64,000 nucleotides of DNA from Orientallactaga sibirica (Eukaryota > Chordata > Mammalia > Rodentia > Dipodidae): the NCBI GenBank assembly GCA_036365145.1, contig JAEOAD010000031.1:12682001-12746000 (forward strand), written 5' to 3'. The translations under genes were made by a program, and so were the position numbers. Each line of letters opens with the position of its first letter. Position 1 is the first letter of the stretch. The notes below the pieces were generated by a model. That model made no database searches. It worked only from the letters and a program-made list of their open reading frames with translations, and was not told where the DNA came from. This document shows positions 9,730 through 21,216 of the stretch, piece by piece.

Positions 9730-9886
9730 AGCTGGGCATGGTGGCACACACCTGTAATCTCAGCACTGGGGAGGCAGAGGTAGGAGGATTGCCTTGAGTT
9801 TGAGGTCACCCTGAGTCTACAAAGTTAATTCCAGGTCAGTCTGGGCCAGAGTGAGACCCTACCTCAAAAAACAAAACAAAAAAAAA
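9730..9886 (+). mobile_element. B1 SINE
   Basis: GCTGGGCATGGTGGCACACA through GAGTGAGACCCTACCTC and a poly(A) tail. GAAGAAGAAA borders both sides, showing insertion into the edge of the GAA tract. Confidence 0.9.
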
Positions 9887-10139
9887 GAAGAAGAAGAAAT
9901 ACAAAATGGCAATAAATACTTGAAAAGGTGTTCACCATCCTTAGCCATTAGGGACACCAGGACAGATCCTGTAGACAGAATAATAATAAGGGGACATTTT
10001 GTGCAACTTTATGTAATAAACACAACTTAGAAAAAATAGATGGATTCCTGGAGAAAAACAAACTATTAAATTGATTCAGCTTGAAGATCTGAAACAAAAC
10101 TGAAACTGCAATGAAAGAAACATCATAGCTTCAACCATA

Positions 10140-10855
10140 CACTTTCCCCCTGTTCTAAATTTAAATTCTTCATTCAAATTTAGTTCACAGCCATAGCTAG
10201 AACAGGGAACCAAGTCAGAATTCTATGGAGACCAAGATCATGGACTACAAGAAGAAGCTCCCACTAGAGTTTAACCAAAAGAGAGGCTACACCCATCAAA
10301 TCGGTCTTAATTAACCATTGAACCTATGCTGACCTCATTCTTTGTTGGAGAATCTGTTTTTCTTTATCAGAAGGCAGCGAGAACCAAGGAGATAAACCAT
10401 GCCTTGCACACCACACAGGATCCAGGTGAAACCACAGAGGAACTGGCAGGATGAGCAAAAGTGCTGCTTCCACAGTGAGCCTGTCAACTACTGCCAGGGT
10501 GATGGAGACAGACACTGAGGAAACTCAAAATACACCAAAGCAGAAATCCAGGAGCTGCTGAGAGCTCAACACTAAAGTAGACTTAAAACACACCCACCAT
10601 GGCTCAGGAAATTTTGCGGAAAAGGGAGAAGAAAGATTGCAAGAGCCACAAAGTGGAAGGGAATGTCCAGAGGCACTGCCCCCTTAACAATGACTGACAG
10701 ACTCTGAAATCTCATAACCCAAACTCTCTGGGAAATACCAGCAATCCCACTGAGGAGGGTCCTCAGAAGAATGAGGGCAGGGAGGAGGGAAATGATGGTA
10801 CTATCACATGATGTGTCCATACAAAGTTCCTACTTAACAAAAAAAAAAATGTTCA
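10140..10855 (+). mobile_element. L1 3'UTR (type II)
   Basis: The segment aligns with the reverse complement of 25410-26345 (GGAACCAAGTCAGAAT, GTTGGAGAATCTG, AGAAGGCAG) and with 47020-47495 (GAGGAACTGG, CATGGCTCAGG). It ends near a run of A at 10842. Confidence 0.65.
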
Positions 10856-10860
10856 GTTCA

Positions 10861-12690
10861 CAACATAGTAGTCATAAATTAGCAAAGTTACATGACTTAA
10901 GCTTAAATAGCAAACAGCTACAATCCAGAATCCCAATAGAGTTCCAATCTACCTGATTTTTTTTTTCAGTATTGTTTTGTTTTGTTTTTGTTCTTTGAGA
11001 TAGGGTCTTGTGTAGCCCAGGATAGCCTCAAACCATGAGCTCCGGATCCTCCTGTTTCACAGGCTTCATATGAACACAAAGGACTAATGACATCAGTGGA
11101 GGGGTTGAGTCAGTGAGCAAATTTGTAGAAGAATCCAAGAATATTTATAGAGGCAGCCTACTGTTGCAGAAAGCTTAATCCAGAAAAAGACATGAAAACA
11201 GCTGGTTGTGGGTCTTTGGCGTAAGAGATGGGAAGCTGCAGGTATCTGCGGGGTCAGAGACCAGCTAAGACAACAGAGTGGGTTTGGTAAATGGCCAAGA
11301 ATCACTATGCAACTGTATGACTCCCAATGCAGGAAGGGACTCCATATATTATGGATTGTTATTTGAAATTCCCCAATGTTTAGATTTTGGCTTGAAAAAG
11401 AAAATACTGTGTGGGCCAACCAAAGCATATCAGCAAGCCACATACAGCCAGGAACCTACCAGTCAGCGACCTTTTACTTTGTGTTTTACTTTTAGAAGGT
11501 GGGGTGTGGAGGGAGGAGATCAGGGGCAGAATTGTTTATTTGGTTTAGTTGTTTTCCTGTTTTCAAAAGTCGAATGATCAACTTCTGGAAATTGTTTTCT
11601 CTATTTTCCATGACCCCTGAGGCACAGGGACTTCAAAGCAAAAGAAAGCATCTCTGTCAGACATTCTGGCTCATTCTCCAGCCTGGCCCCAGGATCCCGT
11701 AGATACGGAGTTCCTAAGATGTGAAGAGATTGGATTTCTTCTCCCCAACTCAGCGTCCTATCTTCAGTTTTCCAATCTGTTTCCATATGGCAGAGTGGTG
11801 GGGAGGTAGGAAGGATGTGAACACAGAGGTTTCATTTGACTGTGGTAAGATGATATTCTGCATGTTGAAAACTGTGAAAAAGCAAATATGGTCAGGGAGT
11901 CCTGAAAACAAAGCATATTCATTCCAGCCAAGCCCAGGCACCTGGGGTCCTGTCATTTTTCTGAGTTTGGCTTTGATAGCCACCCAGTCAAGCTGCTGCT
12001 ACACTTTAAAGGAGCACGGGCAAGTCCTTGGAGCCAGCCAGGCACTAATGAAAGGTGGCCCCCAGCACCAGCCAGCAAGCAGCCAGAGCTGCTCCCCAAA
12101 ATCAGCCTGAAGCTAGAGGGCTGCACGTCCTGGAGAGGAAAGGAGCACCCAAGGAGGCAGGGCTATGGCCAGCCACATATCTCCCAAGGCTCAGAGAGGG
12201 GCTGAGACCACTGGGGTGGGGAGAGCACCATCAGAATGCAGATAGATGCTGGGAAATAGTCCTCCACCCACTCTCCACCCACTGTGATTAGGCCTGGCTG
12301 AATTCCCTGCAGATCCCTGCAGTGCCCCCTACAATCCAAGCCCCAACCATCCTTCTCCTTTTTATGTCCCCATTCAGGACACTCAAGCCACAATGTTCAG
12401 CAATAGTAATCAGTGAGCTGACAGCAAAAGTGTCTCTTTTCACACCAGCTCAGACAGAAGACCCAGGGTTTCCAAGGCATCCCCCGTTCTACAGGCACCC
12501 TTCCATGCAGTCCACTTAAGTTCCTGGCCATGGAGAGAAAAGCCACCAACACAGGACTTTAACAAACTGTGTCTGAGCCATACAAGGGGGTGGACATCGG
12601 ATCTTTCATAGGAAAGGCAAAAAGGAGAGGAGAAAAGGGAGGGAAAGGCAGGAAAGAAGACACAATCATGTTCAAAAAAGAGAAGGATTA
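10861..12690. other. Long unique stretch
   Basis: Apart from a B1 relic near 10970-11060 there is no recognised repeat in about 1.8 kb. Several open frames of 60-150 codons occur on both strands, but none has a family resemblance or paired splice signals. At about 12318-12332 GCAGTGCCCCCTACA resembles part of a CTCF core; this alone is weak. Confidence 0.4.
10968..11060 (-). mobile_element. B1 SINE fragment
   Basis: GTTTT-rich tail, then GAGATAGGGTCTTGTGTAGC and CCAGGATAGCCTC; the head is missing. Confidence 0.55.
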
Positions 12691-12752
12691 CAGTCAGTGA
12701 GGTGCTTGCCTTGCAAGCCTGAGGATCTGAGTCTGATCCCAAGAATCCACAG
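12691..12752 (+). mobile_element. ID/B4 5' fragment
   Basis: CAGTGAGGTGCTTGCCTTGC, GCCTGAGGATCTGAGTCTG and GATCCCAAG form the tRNA-like part of an ID or B4 SINE; the 3' half is absent. Confidence 0.45.
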
Positions 12753-12754
12753 TG

Positions 12755-13620
12755 CAACAGAGAGGAACTAAGGTGGGCACTCAGCATAGGTGAGATCGGA
12801 AGCCATCTCAAAAGGTAACAGGGCCTGTTTACACAAAGCCAGGTACATAGGCCTGCACTGGAAGTGCTAATCGCACATTCCATGTCAAGGCAGGTTATGT
12901 GTTAGATTTGGTTGATGTATTCTTGGTCAGCTTTACCCTTCTCAAATAAGCTGTATTTTGGTGTTGACTATTGTTGACTATTGTTGCCTTTGATGTTTCT
13001 AATTTATAGGGTCTTAGTCTTCTGTCATTAATGGAGGCAGAGTCTCACTCAGCCCCAGGCTGAAGTGGAACCCATTTCAGACCAGAAATCTCAGCCTCCC
13101 AGTTGACAGGATTAAGGGTGTGGAAACAGACACCCTTAGGGTCTTAGACTTTATTAGATTATCTGTTTGTTTTAATCCCCACCATTTCATAAATACTTCA
13201 TGCTGGCTTTGATTGAATGTGTATATTGCTAAGTTGAATTTATAATTTGCCAGTAATTTGCTCCACCTAGCCTACTAGAATACTTGCATAGCAGACAAAC
13301 TCAACATGTAGGGTCACTTCCACTCCGAGAGTAATATAAGAGCCACACCTGAAACATTAAACTCCTACCCTGAAGATATATAAAGACTGATTTGGGATGA
13401 GAGATGGCTTTAGTGGTTAAGGCACTTGCCTACAAAGCCAAAAGACCCAGCTTCAATTCTCCAGGACCCACGTAAGCCAGATGCACATATGTCTGGAGTT
13501 CATTTGTGCATCCATTCTCTCTCTCCCTCAAGTAAAAAAATTAAAATAAAATTTAAAAATACTGATTTGCTTTTCTAGAATACTGCAGATAACTAGAAAA
13601 GTCAAGCATCAAATTAACTC
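12755..13620 (+). mobile_element. L1 5'UTR region
   Basis: The segment is shared with 51510-52190: TGGGCACTCAGCATAGGTGA, GCCTGCACTGGAAGTGCTAA, TTCCATGTCAAGGCAGG, then CCTACTAGAATACTTGCATA. Both lead directly into ORF1. It contains a nearly complete DIP at about 13396-13555. Confidence 0.75.
13396..13556 (+). mobile_element. DIP SINE, internally shortened
   Basis: GAGAGATGGCTTTAGTGG, GACCCACGTAAGCCAGATGC and TTCTCTCTCTCCCTCAAG are present, but the 3' middle is deleted. ATACTGATTTG follows the tail and AAGACTGATTTGGGATG precedes it, a possible target-site duplication. Confidence 0.8.
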
Positions 13621-13925
13621 AAGATGCAAAAAAATCTACATTATAACACAAGAAACACTAAAAATCAAGATAATATAATTCCACCAAAAATTATAAATCC
13701 ATCAGAAATTATGTCCAGTGAGACTGATTTAGATGAAATGCCTGACAAAGATTTCAAAAAAATTATTATATCTATGTTCAAAGGAATCAAAGAAGAAAAG
13801 AAACTCCTAAAGGAATCCCAAGAGGACACAGGAAACAAACTAAATGAAATAAGGAGGTCAACATAAGACATGAGTAAGGTAATAGAAATAATGAAAAAAA
13901 TACCAATAAGAAATACTAGAAATTC

Positions 13926-14177
13926 GGGCTGGAGAGATGGCTTAGCAGTTAAGGTGCCTGCCTGCTAAGCCTAAGAACCTGGTTCCAATCTCCAGGTCCC
14001 ACGTTTAGCCAGATGCAAAGTGATGCAAGGGCGCAATGCTGCACTTGCCCACAAGGGGGAGCAAGCATCTGGATTTCGTTCACAGCAGCTGAGAGACTGC
14101 TGGCGCGCCCATCTCTATCTGTCTCCCTCTTCCTCTCTCTCTGTCTCTCTCTGTGTCGCTCCAAAAAAAAAAAAGAA
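13926..14177 (+). mobile_element. DIP SINE, variant subfamily II
   Basis: This variant has CCTGCTAAGCCTAAGAACC, CGTTTAGCCAGATGC, a GCGCAATGCTGCACTTG block and CAGCAGCTGAGAGACTGC in place of the usual body. It is flanked by a perfect 18-bp target-site duplication (AAGAAATACTAGAAATTC at 13908-13925 and 14178-14195) in L1 ORF1. Confidence 0.93.
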
Positions 14178-14404
14178 AAGAAATACTAGAAATTCAAAAC
14201 AGAGTAGGTCAAATAGAAAACTCTGGAGAAAGTCTCACCAGTAAAATGGATCAAGGAGAGGACAGAATATCTAAACTAGAAGATCAGGTGGCAGATCTAA
14301 TACAGTCCAACAAACAGAAAAACAAACTAATAGAAAGGCATGAATGGGAATTTCAAGACATTCAGGACACTATGAAGAAATCAAACATAAGAATTCAAGG
14401 TATA

Positions 14405-14643
14405 GGGCTGGAGAGATGGCTTAGCGGTTAAGGCATTTGCCTGCAAAGCCAAAGGACCTCAGTTCAATTCCCCAGGACCCACGTAAGCCAGATGCACAAG
14501 GGGGCACATTCATCTGGAGTTCATTTGCAGTGGCTGGAAGCCCTGGCATGCCCATTCTCTCTCTATCTCACTCTGCCTCTTTCCCTCTCTCAAATAATTA
14601 AAAATAAATATTTTAAACAATAAAAAATTAATAAAAAATTAAA
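14405..14643 (+). mobile_element. DIP SINE
   Basis: A full element in L1 ORF1, flanked by AGAATTCAAGGTATA at 14390-14404 and 14644-14658 (15-bp target-site duplication). A and B boxes are intact (GGCTTAGCGG, GTTCAATTCC). Confidence 0.95.
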
Positions 14644-16187
14644 AGAATTCAAGGTATAGTAGAAGGAGAAGAATTTTAGGCCAAAGGAATAGTAGGTATT
14701 TTCAACAAAATCATAGAAGAAAATTTCCCCCATATAGGGAAAGAGTTGCTAATACAGAACACAGGAAGCCTTTAGAACACCAAACAGACAAAATCAGGAA
14801 AGAATCTCTCACCACCATATTATAATTAAACTACTAAACACACAAACAAAAGAAAAATATTGAAAGGAGTTAGAGAGAAAAATCAAGTCACATATAAAGG
14901 CAAGCCCATCAGGATAACAGCAGATTACTCAACATAAACTTTAAAAGCCAGAAGAGCTTGGAATGATGTATTCCAAGTTCTGAAAGATAACAACTGTCAA
15001 CCAAGATTACCTTATCCAGCAAAGCTATCCATCCAAATTGGTGGACAAATAAGGATATTTCACAACAAAAATAGGCTAAAGGAATATATGACCACTAAAC
15101 CAGCTCTACAGAAAATACTTGAAAGGATCCTTCATGCTGAAGAGAAAGAAAAGCACACACATAAAGAAACAGGAAATAATAAATAGTCAATACAAGATAT
15201 CAAAGTGAAAAATAGGAAGAATTACAAAACAAGAAGAACGGAAAGAATAAATGCACACCTTTCAATAATAACTCTTAATATCAATTGACTCAATGCCCCA
15301 ACCAAAAGACACAGACTTGCAGACTGGGTTAAAAGGCAGGATCCTTCTACTTGTTGCTTCCAAGATACTCACCTTTCCATAAGAGACAGACAATATCGTA
15401 AGGTAAAAGGATGGAAAATGGTATTTCAACCAAATGGGCCTAGAAAACAAGCAGGTGTTGCTATCCTAATATCTGACAGCATAGACTTAAAACCAACATT
15501 AGTTAGAAAAGATAAAGAAGATCACTTTATATTGATTAAAGAAACAATTCAACAAGAAGACATTACAATTCTAAACATATATGCACCAGACATGGGGCTC
15601 TTGATTTCATCAAATAAACGCTATTAGACTTAAGGTCACAGATAATACCAAACACAATTATAGTGGGTGACTTCAACACCCCACTCTCATCAATTGACAG
15701 CAAAAAATAAATATCCCAGCAAAAAATAAACAGAGACCATCTGGATTAAATGAGCTCATACAACAAATTAACCTAACAGATACCTATAGAGCATTCCATC
15801 CAAATTCTGCAGGATACACATTCTTTTCAGCAGCACATGGAACATTCTCTAAAGTAGACTATATATTAGGACACACAGCAAATATTAACAAATACAGGAA
15901 AATTGAAATAATTCCTTGCACTCTATCTGATCACAATGGGGTTAAACAACAAATCAACAGCAAAAGCTATAGAGCATACACAAAATCATGGAAACCAAAA
16001 AGTACACTACTAAATGATGAAAGGGTCATTAAGGAAATCAAAAACATCATAGAATCAAATGACAATGAAAACACAACATACCAAAACCTTTGGGACAAAA
16101 TCAAGGCAGTCCTAAGAGGGAAATTTACAGCTTATGTGCCTATATTAAGAAATTAGAAATGTAACAGCCAAAGAAAGGTTAGGACTG

Positions 16188-16432
16188 CTTACAATGCAGT
16201 TGTCCAGACAGAAATTGGCCTCGATATCCATAACCTTGCAGTGCCTAGCAATACTTTCACAAGACCCTCATAATAGGAGGAAAAGATGATGACATCAAAA
16301 TAAAAGAGAGACTAGTGGAGAAAGGGAGTGATATGTTAGAGAGTGGAGTTGTGAAGGGGAAAGTTGGGGAAGGGAAGGAATTGTCAGGGTTTATTGTCTA
16401 TAAGTATGGAAGCTGTCAATTAAAAAGAAAAA
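16188..16432 (+). mobile_element. 5'-truncated L1 3' end inserted in L1 ORF2
   Basis: The 3'UTR type I block (CTTACAATGCAGTTGTCCAG to GAAGCTGTCAATTAAAAAG) lies inside ORF2 sequence, where it does not belong. AAAGAAAGG before and AAAGAAAGT after may be the target-site duplication. It is a younger L1 insertion in an older one. Confidence 0.78.
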
Positions 16433-17386
16433 GAAAAAAGAAAGTGGGAAAGTGGCAAGTAAATAACTTAATGCTTCACCTTAAGGCCTTGGAAAAATAA
16501 GAACAAGGCAAACAAAAAACCAGTTGATGGGGAAGAAATAATAAAGATTAGGGCAGATATTAATGAAATAGAAACCAAAAATGTATATATATATATATAC
16601 AAAGAATCAGTGAAACAAAGAATTGGTTCTTTGAAAGGATAAACAAAAGTGATAAATCCTTTGCAAATCTGACAAAAAGAGAGAAGAGACACAAGTCAAT
16701 AAAATTAGAGATGAAAAGGCACCATTACAACAAATACCAATGAAATTCAGAAAATCATGAGGACATACTTTAAGAACATATACTCCACTAAGTTTGAAAG
16801 TCTGAAAGAAATGGATGACTTCCTTGATTTATATGATCTACCAAAATTAAATCAAGATGAGATAAACCATTAAAACAGACCTATAACAAGCATGGAAATC
16901 AAAACAATTATTAAAAATCTCCAAACTAAAAAACATCCAGGCCCATGTGGATTCACTGGTAAATTTTACCAGACCTTCACAGAAGAATTAACACCACTGC
17001 TTCTCAAACTTTTCCATAAAACAGAAAAGGAATTCTACCAAACTCCTTCAATGAATCCAGCATCACCCTGATACCAAAACCAGACAAAGACAGAACAAAA
17101 AAGGAAAATTACAGGCCAATCTCCTTCATGAACATAGATGCAAAAATTGCAACAAATATTGGCAAACAGAATACAAGAATATATCAGAAAAATCATTCAT
17201 CCCGACCAAGTAGACTTTATCCCAGAACTGCAGGGATGGTTCAACATATGCAAATCAATAAATATAATACACTGTATAAATGGACTGAAGGACAAAATCA
17301 CATGATCATCTCAATAGATGCAGAAAACGCATTTGACAAAATATAACATCCCTTCATGGTAAAAGTCCTAAAGAAACTGGGAATAG

Positions 17387-17548
17387 CCAGGCATGGTGGC
17401 ACATGCCTATAATCCCAGCACTTGGGAAGCAGAGGTAGGAGGATCACCATGAGTTTGAGGCTACCCTAAGACTACATAGTGAATTCCAGGTCAGCCTGAG
17501 CTAGAGTGAGACCCTACCCCAAAAAAGAAAAAGAAACAGAAAGAAAGA
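17387..17548 (+). mobile_element. B1 SINE in L1 ORF2
   Basis: CCAGGCATGGTGGCACATGC to GAGTGAGACCCTACCCC plus an A/G-rich tail. Target-site duplication AGAAACTGGGAATAG (17372-17386) and AGAAACTTGGAATAG (17550-17564), one mismatch. Confidence 0.95.
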
Positions 17549-18023
17549 AAGAAACTTGGAATAGAAGGAACATATCTCAACATAATAAAGGCTATTTATG
17601 ACAAACTTAGAGCCAACATAATACTAAATGGAGAAAAACTTGAACCTTTTTCACTAAAATCAGGAACAAGACAAGGGTGTCCATTGTCCCCATTTTTATT
17701 TAATATAACACTGGAAGTCAGCTATAGCAATAAGGCAAGAGACACACATCAAAGGGATACAAATTGGAAAGGAAGGAAGAGATCAAATTATCATTATTTG
17801 CAGATGATATGATTCTATACATAAAGGACCCTAAAGACTCTACTAGCAAATAGTAAGAGCTGATAAACACTTTTAGCAATGTAACAGGTTACAAAATAAA
17901 CATACAGAAATCAGTAGCCTTCCTATATACTAACAACAAACATGCTGAGGATAGAATCAGGGATCATTCCCATTCACAATTGCCTCAAAGAAAAAGAGTA
18001 CCTTGGAATAAAACTAAACAAAG

Positions 18024-18365
18024 TGTGGTGGTTTGATTCAGGTGTCCCCCATAAACTTAGGTATTCTGAATGCTAGCTTCTCAGCTAATGACAATTTGGG
18101 AATTAACACCTGCTGGAAGAAGTGGATTGTTGGGGACCAGCTTATGGGTATTATAACCAGCTTCTTGCCAATGTTTGGCACACTCTCCTGTAGCTGTTGT
18201 CCACCTGATGTTGGCCAGGAGGTGATGTCCACCCCCTGTTCATGCCATTGTTTTCCCCTGCCATCATGGACCTTCCCTCTAGTCTATAAGCCAAAATAAA
18301 CCTTTTTCCTACAACCTGCTCTTAGTCAGGTGTTTTCTGCCAGCAACACAAACCTGATTGCAACA
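18024..18365 (+). mobile_element. 5' LTR of MaLR (ORR1-like) provirus
   Basis: 342 bp from TGTGGTGGTTTGATTCAG to GATTGCAACA, with AATAAA near 18295. It is preceded by CAAAG (18019-18023), which matches CCAAG after the 3' LTR at four of five bases, in L1 ORF2 sequence that is continuous across the insertion. Confidence 0.9.
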
Positions 18366-19508
18366 GTAAAGTTGGTACAAGAGGAGTGGGATTGTTGCTG
18401 TGAGAAATCTGACTGCATGGCTTTTGGTGTTTTGGAGTTGATTTCCAAGAGGAATGTGGAAAGTTTGAAACCTTGGCCTAAGAGACACCTTGCAGCACTG
18501 TAAGTACAGCTTGATGGGCTATTCTGGTCAGAGTGAAACACCTGAATGCAGTAAGAACTATGGCCTGTGAGGTCTGGCTTGTAAGGGTGAGAAAGAGCTT
18601 TGCCTGGACTGGGCTAGAAGCAGTTTGTGTGAGAGGCTTGCTGTTATGCCCCTGTCCTGAGAACTTGTGCAGGCTTGCATTGTAGAAATGTACTGGTGTG
18701 TGCAGAGGGACATGGCACAGAAATGAAATCTTTGGTCCGAAACTTCTGCCCATTCAGCTGCAATTGTATGAGAGATTACAACATTTGGGATTGGGCCAGC
18801 TGGCCTGCATTGGGACAACAGGAAGAATGCAGACTCCTTTGAAGTGGCCTAAATGCTGAAGGTGTGTCCTGTTCATCAAAGTCAGCTTAATTTCACGCCT
18901 CCCCCCCCCCACGAACAAGTTTGCAGCCCACCTGGTATTATGGAGTATAAGAAATGCAGGAAAGAGAGGGTCATTGAATCTGCAACATGGTTTTGTATTT
19001 TGCAAATGACCATGGCAGTGTGAATCAGGCTTGTTGGATTACCTGCATGGAAGCCCAATGGAGCCGTGAGGATGAACCATTGGTTGCAGTGGAGACCTAA
19101 TGGAGAGTCCAGGACTATGGGATGACTGCCAAGGAGAGCTGCGGGCACCGGATGAAGTTGTCCGGGACTGTGAGTAGCCTAGCTGGAGACTCATCACTGG
19201 TTAGAATTGTTGGACTTGGAACTACAGAGTTTGATGTTTGCCCTGTTATTTCAAATCTTGTATTGGTTGAATATTTCTTTGCTATGCTCAATGCCATCTT
19301 TTGCAGTATGAATGTTTATTCTGTGCCATTATGGGTTTTGGAATTTTTTTTTTTTTTGGTATTATGGCTCAGTTAAAAGACCTTGGAATATGGGAATGTT
19401 TGAATATCATTGGGGTTGATTAAAAACTATGGGGACTTTTAACGTTGGATGAATGCATTACATTTTATGTCATGTATGGTTATCAGTTTATGGGGGCCAG
19501 AGGCGGAA
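18366..19508 (+). mobile_element. MaLR internal region, non-coding
   Basis: It begins a few bases after the 5' LTR with TTGGTACAAGAGGAGTGGG (about 18372-18390), in the primer-binding-site position and similar to a leucine-tRNA type PBS of ERVL-related elements. It ends in a purine-rich GGGGGCCAGAGGCGGAA directly before the 3' LTR, the polypurine-tract position. No gag- or pol-like frame is visible in about 1.14 kb, as is usual for MaLRs, which depend on other elements for replication. Confidence 0.82.
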
Positions 19509-20009
19509 TGTGGTGTTTGATTCAGGTGTCCCCCATAAACATAGGTATTCTGAATGCTAGCTTCCCAGATAATGGCAATTTGGGAATTAACACCTCCTGG
19601 AGGCAGTGTATTGTTGGGGGTGGGCTTATGGGTATTATAGCCAGCTTCCTCCTGCCAGTGTTTGGCACACTCTCCTGTTGCTATTGTCCACCTGATGCTG
19701 GCCAGGAGGTGATGTCCACCCTCTGCTCATGCCACTGTTTTCCCTGCCATCATGGAGCTTCCTCTGGAGTCTATAAGCCAAAATAAACCCTTTTTCCCAC
19801 AAGTTGTTTTTTGTTTGTTTGTTTGTCTGTTTGTTTGTTTGTTTGTTTGTTTTGGTTTTTCAAGGTAGGGTCTCACTCTAGCTCAGGCTGGCAATCCTCC
19901 TACCTGTGCCTCCCAAGTGCTGGGATTGAAGGTGTGAGCCACCATGCCTGGCTCACAAGCTGCTCTTAGTCAGGTATTTTCTGCGAGCAATGCGAACCTG
20001 ACTGCAACA
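19509..20009 (+). mobile_element. 3' LTR of MaLR provirus, with B1 inside
   Basis: It starts TGTGGTGTTTGATTCAGG and ends GACTGCAACA, followed by CCAAG (20010-20014). By eye it differs from the 5' LTR at roughly a tenth of positions. A reverse-strand B1 (19804-19953) splits it near the AATAAA. Confidence 0.9.
19804..19953 (-). mobile_element. B1 SINE in the MaLR 3' LTR
   Basis: Reverse-strand B1 with a GTTT-rich tail, an internal deletion of the ACTATGTAGTCTC region, and the head ACCATGCCTGGCT. CACAAG at 19798-19803 and 19954-19959 is the target-site duplication. It is the youngest layer of L1, then MaLR, then B1. Confidence 0.92.
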
Positions 20010-20221
20010 CCAAGGAAGTGAAGGATCTCTACAATGAAAACTTTAAAATACTCAAGACAGAAATTGCAGAGACACTAGGAAATGGAAAGACATCATGTTC
20101 GTGGATTGGAAGAATCAATATTGTGAAAATGGCAATCTTACCAAAAGCACATTTAAAACATTTAAAGCCCCATTAAATTCCAATGCCATTTTTCAAGGAA
20201 ATAAAAAAAAAAAAATCTCAG

Positions 20222-20358
20222 GCCAGGGCTTGGTGGAGCACTAGGGAGGCAGAGGTAGGAGGATCACCATGAGTTTGAGGCCACCCTGAGACTACATAGT
20301 GAATTCCAGGTCAGCCTGAACTAGAGTGAAACCCTACCTCGAAAAATCCCCCAAAAAA
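20222..20358 (+). mobile_element. B1 SINE in L1 ORF2, internally deleted
   Basis: GGCCAGGGCTTGGTGGAGCA joins directly to GGGAGGCAGAGGTAGG, lacking the usual CACGCCTTTAATCCC; the 3' part and A tail are normal. Confidence 0.85.
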
Positions 20359-20474
20359 AAATCCTAAGATTCATTTGGAAGCACAAAAAAAGCCCTCAAA
20401 TAGCTGATTTTAAGCTATATTACAGAGCCACAGTAACAAAAGCAACATTGTATTGGCACAAAAATAGACACATA

Positions 20475-20710
20475 GGGCTGGAGGGATGGCTTCGTGGTTA
20501 AAGTGTTTGCCTGCAAAGACAAAGGACCCAGGTTCAATTCCCCAGGACCCACATTAGGTAGATGCACAAGGTAGCACATGCGTCTGCAGTTTGTTTGCAG
20601 TGGCAGGAGGCCCTGATGTGCCTGTTATCTTTCTCCCTCTCTCTCCCTCTCTCCTTCCCTCCCTCTTTCTTTCTTTCTGTCAAATAAACAAATAAAAATA
20701 AAATATTTAA
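20475..20710 (+). mobile_element. DIP SINE in L1 ORF2
   Basis: Full element with a CT/CTTT-rich 3' part. AAAATAGACACATA before and AAAATAGACATGTA after (about 20461 and 20711) are the target-site duplication. Confidence 0.92.
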
Positions 20711-21088
20711 AAAATAGACATGTAGATCAATGGAACAGAATAGAAAACCCACATGTAAATCCAGGCAGCTACAGCCACCTAATTTTCAATAAAAATGCCC
20801 AAAATACTCATTGGAGGGAAAACAGCCTCTTCAACAAATGGTGCTGGGAAAGCTGGATATCTATACATAGAAGAATGAAAATAGATCCTTATTTCTCTCC
20901 CTGCACAAGAATCAAGTCCAAATGTATCAAAGACCTTAATATCAGATCTGAAACTCTGAAACTGATAGAGGAAAAAGTAGGGGAAACCCTTCAATATATT
21001 GGCATAGGCAATGACTTTCTGAATATAACCACAGTTGCTCAGGAAATAAAACCATTAATCAGCCACTGGGACCTCATGAAATTAGATT

Positions 21089-21208
21089 TTTTTTTTTTTG
21101 GAGACACAGAGAGACAGATAGTGAATGGGCACATCAGCAGCCTCTCAACAGCTGCAAACAAACTCCAGATGTGTACGCACCTTAATTGCTAAGCCATCTC
21201 TCCAGCCC
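21089..21208 (-). mobile_element. DIP SINE, internally deleted
   Basis: Reverse-strand DIP: GAATGGGCACATCAGCAGCC, CAAACTCCAGATGTGTACG, then directly GCTAAGCCATCTCTCCAGCC, skipping the B-box region. Confidence 0.82.
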
Positions 21209-21216
21209 TAGAAACA

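Larger units (their letters stand above)
8516..10130 (+). mobile_element. Old L1 ORF2 relic, broken by LTR, B1 and microsatellite
   Basis: L1 ORF2 pieces at 8516-8702 (CTACAGAGCCACAGGAACAA, CAGAAATAAACCTACATAG), 9196-9400 (CAGTCCTCAAAAGAAGAAA) and 9886-9960 (TTCACCATCCTTAGCCATTA) follow the ORF2 order seen at 20400-21800. A further piece at 10000-10110 (AACTTAGAAAAAATAGATGG) belongs to an earlier part of ORF2, so it is a rearrangement or a second copy. All frames are broken. Confidence 0.65.
13624..15186 (+). pseudogene. L1 ORF1 relic (RNA-binding protein), interrupted
   Basis: ORF1p normally forms a coiled-coil trimer that coats L1 RNA. The frame begins at ATG 13624. Coiled-coil coding sequence continues around 14240-14400 (peptide ISKLEDQVADLIQSNK), and the RRM/C-terminal part lies at 14660-15186 (RAWNDVFQVLKDN, LPYPAKLSI), ending at TAG 15184-15186. 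Two DIP SINEs (13926-14178 and 14405-14643) interrupt it, and there are in-frame stops and frameshifts, so no protein can be made. A homologous, shorter ORF1 piece is at 52187-53088. Confidence 0.85.

Noticed and set aside
9258..9809. Long open frames on both strands (up to 183 codons)
   Set aside because: They are translations of the GAA/GGA microsatellite and adjoining SINE (poly-Glu/Arg, Ser/Pro or Leu) and have no coding meaning.
12318..12332. Isolated CTCF-like motif (also 50815-50826)
   Set aside because: Single partial matches of this length are expected by chance in 64 kb; only the recurrent DIP motif was kept as a finding.
12440..12883. 147-codon frame on the minus strand
   Set aside because: No family resemblance, no splice signals, and it extends into an ID/B4 fragment and L1 5'UTR sequence.
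13926..14177. tRNA gene from A and B box motifs
   Set aside because: The boxes belong to a SINE with a CT-rich region, A tail and target-site duplication; all similar hits in the window are DIP, B4 or ID copies.
18366..19508. Retroviral gag or pol gene in the MaLR interior
   Set aside because: All frames are short and broken, with no protease, RT or zinc-knuckle motif; MaLR interiors are normally non-coding.
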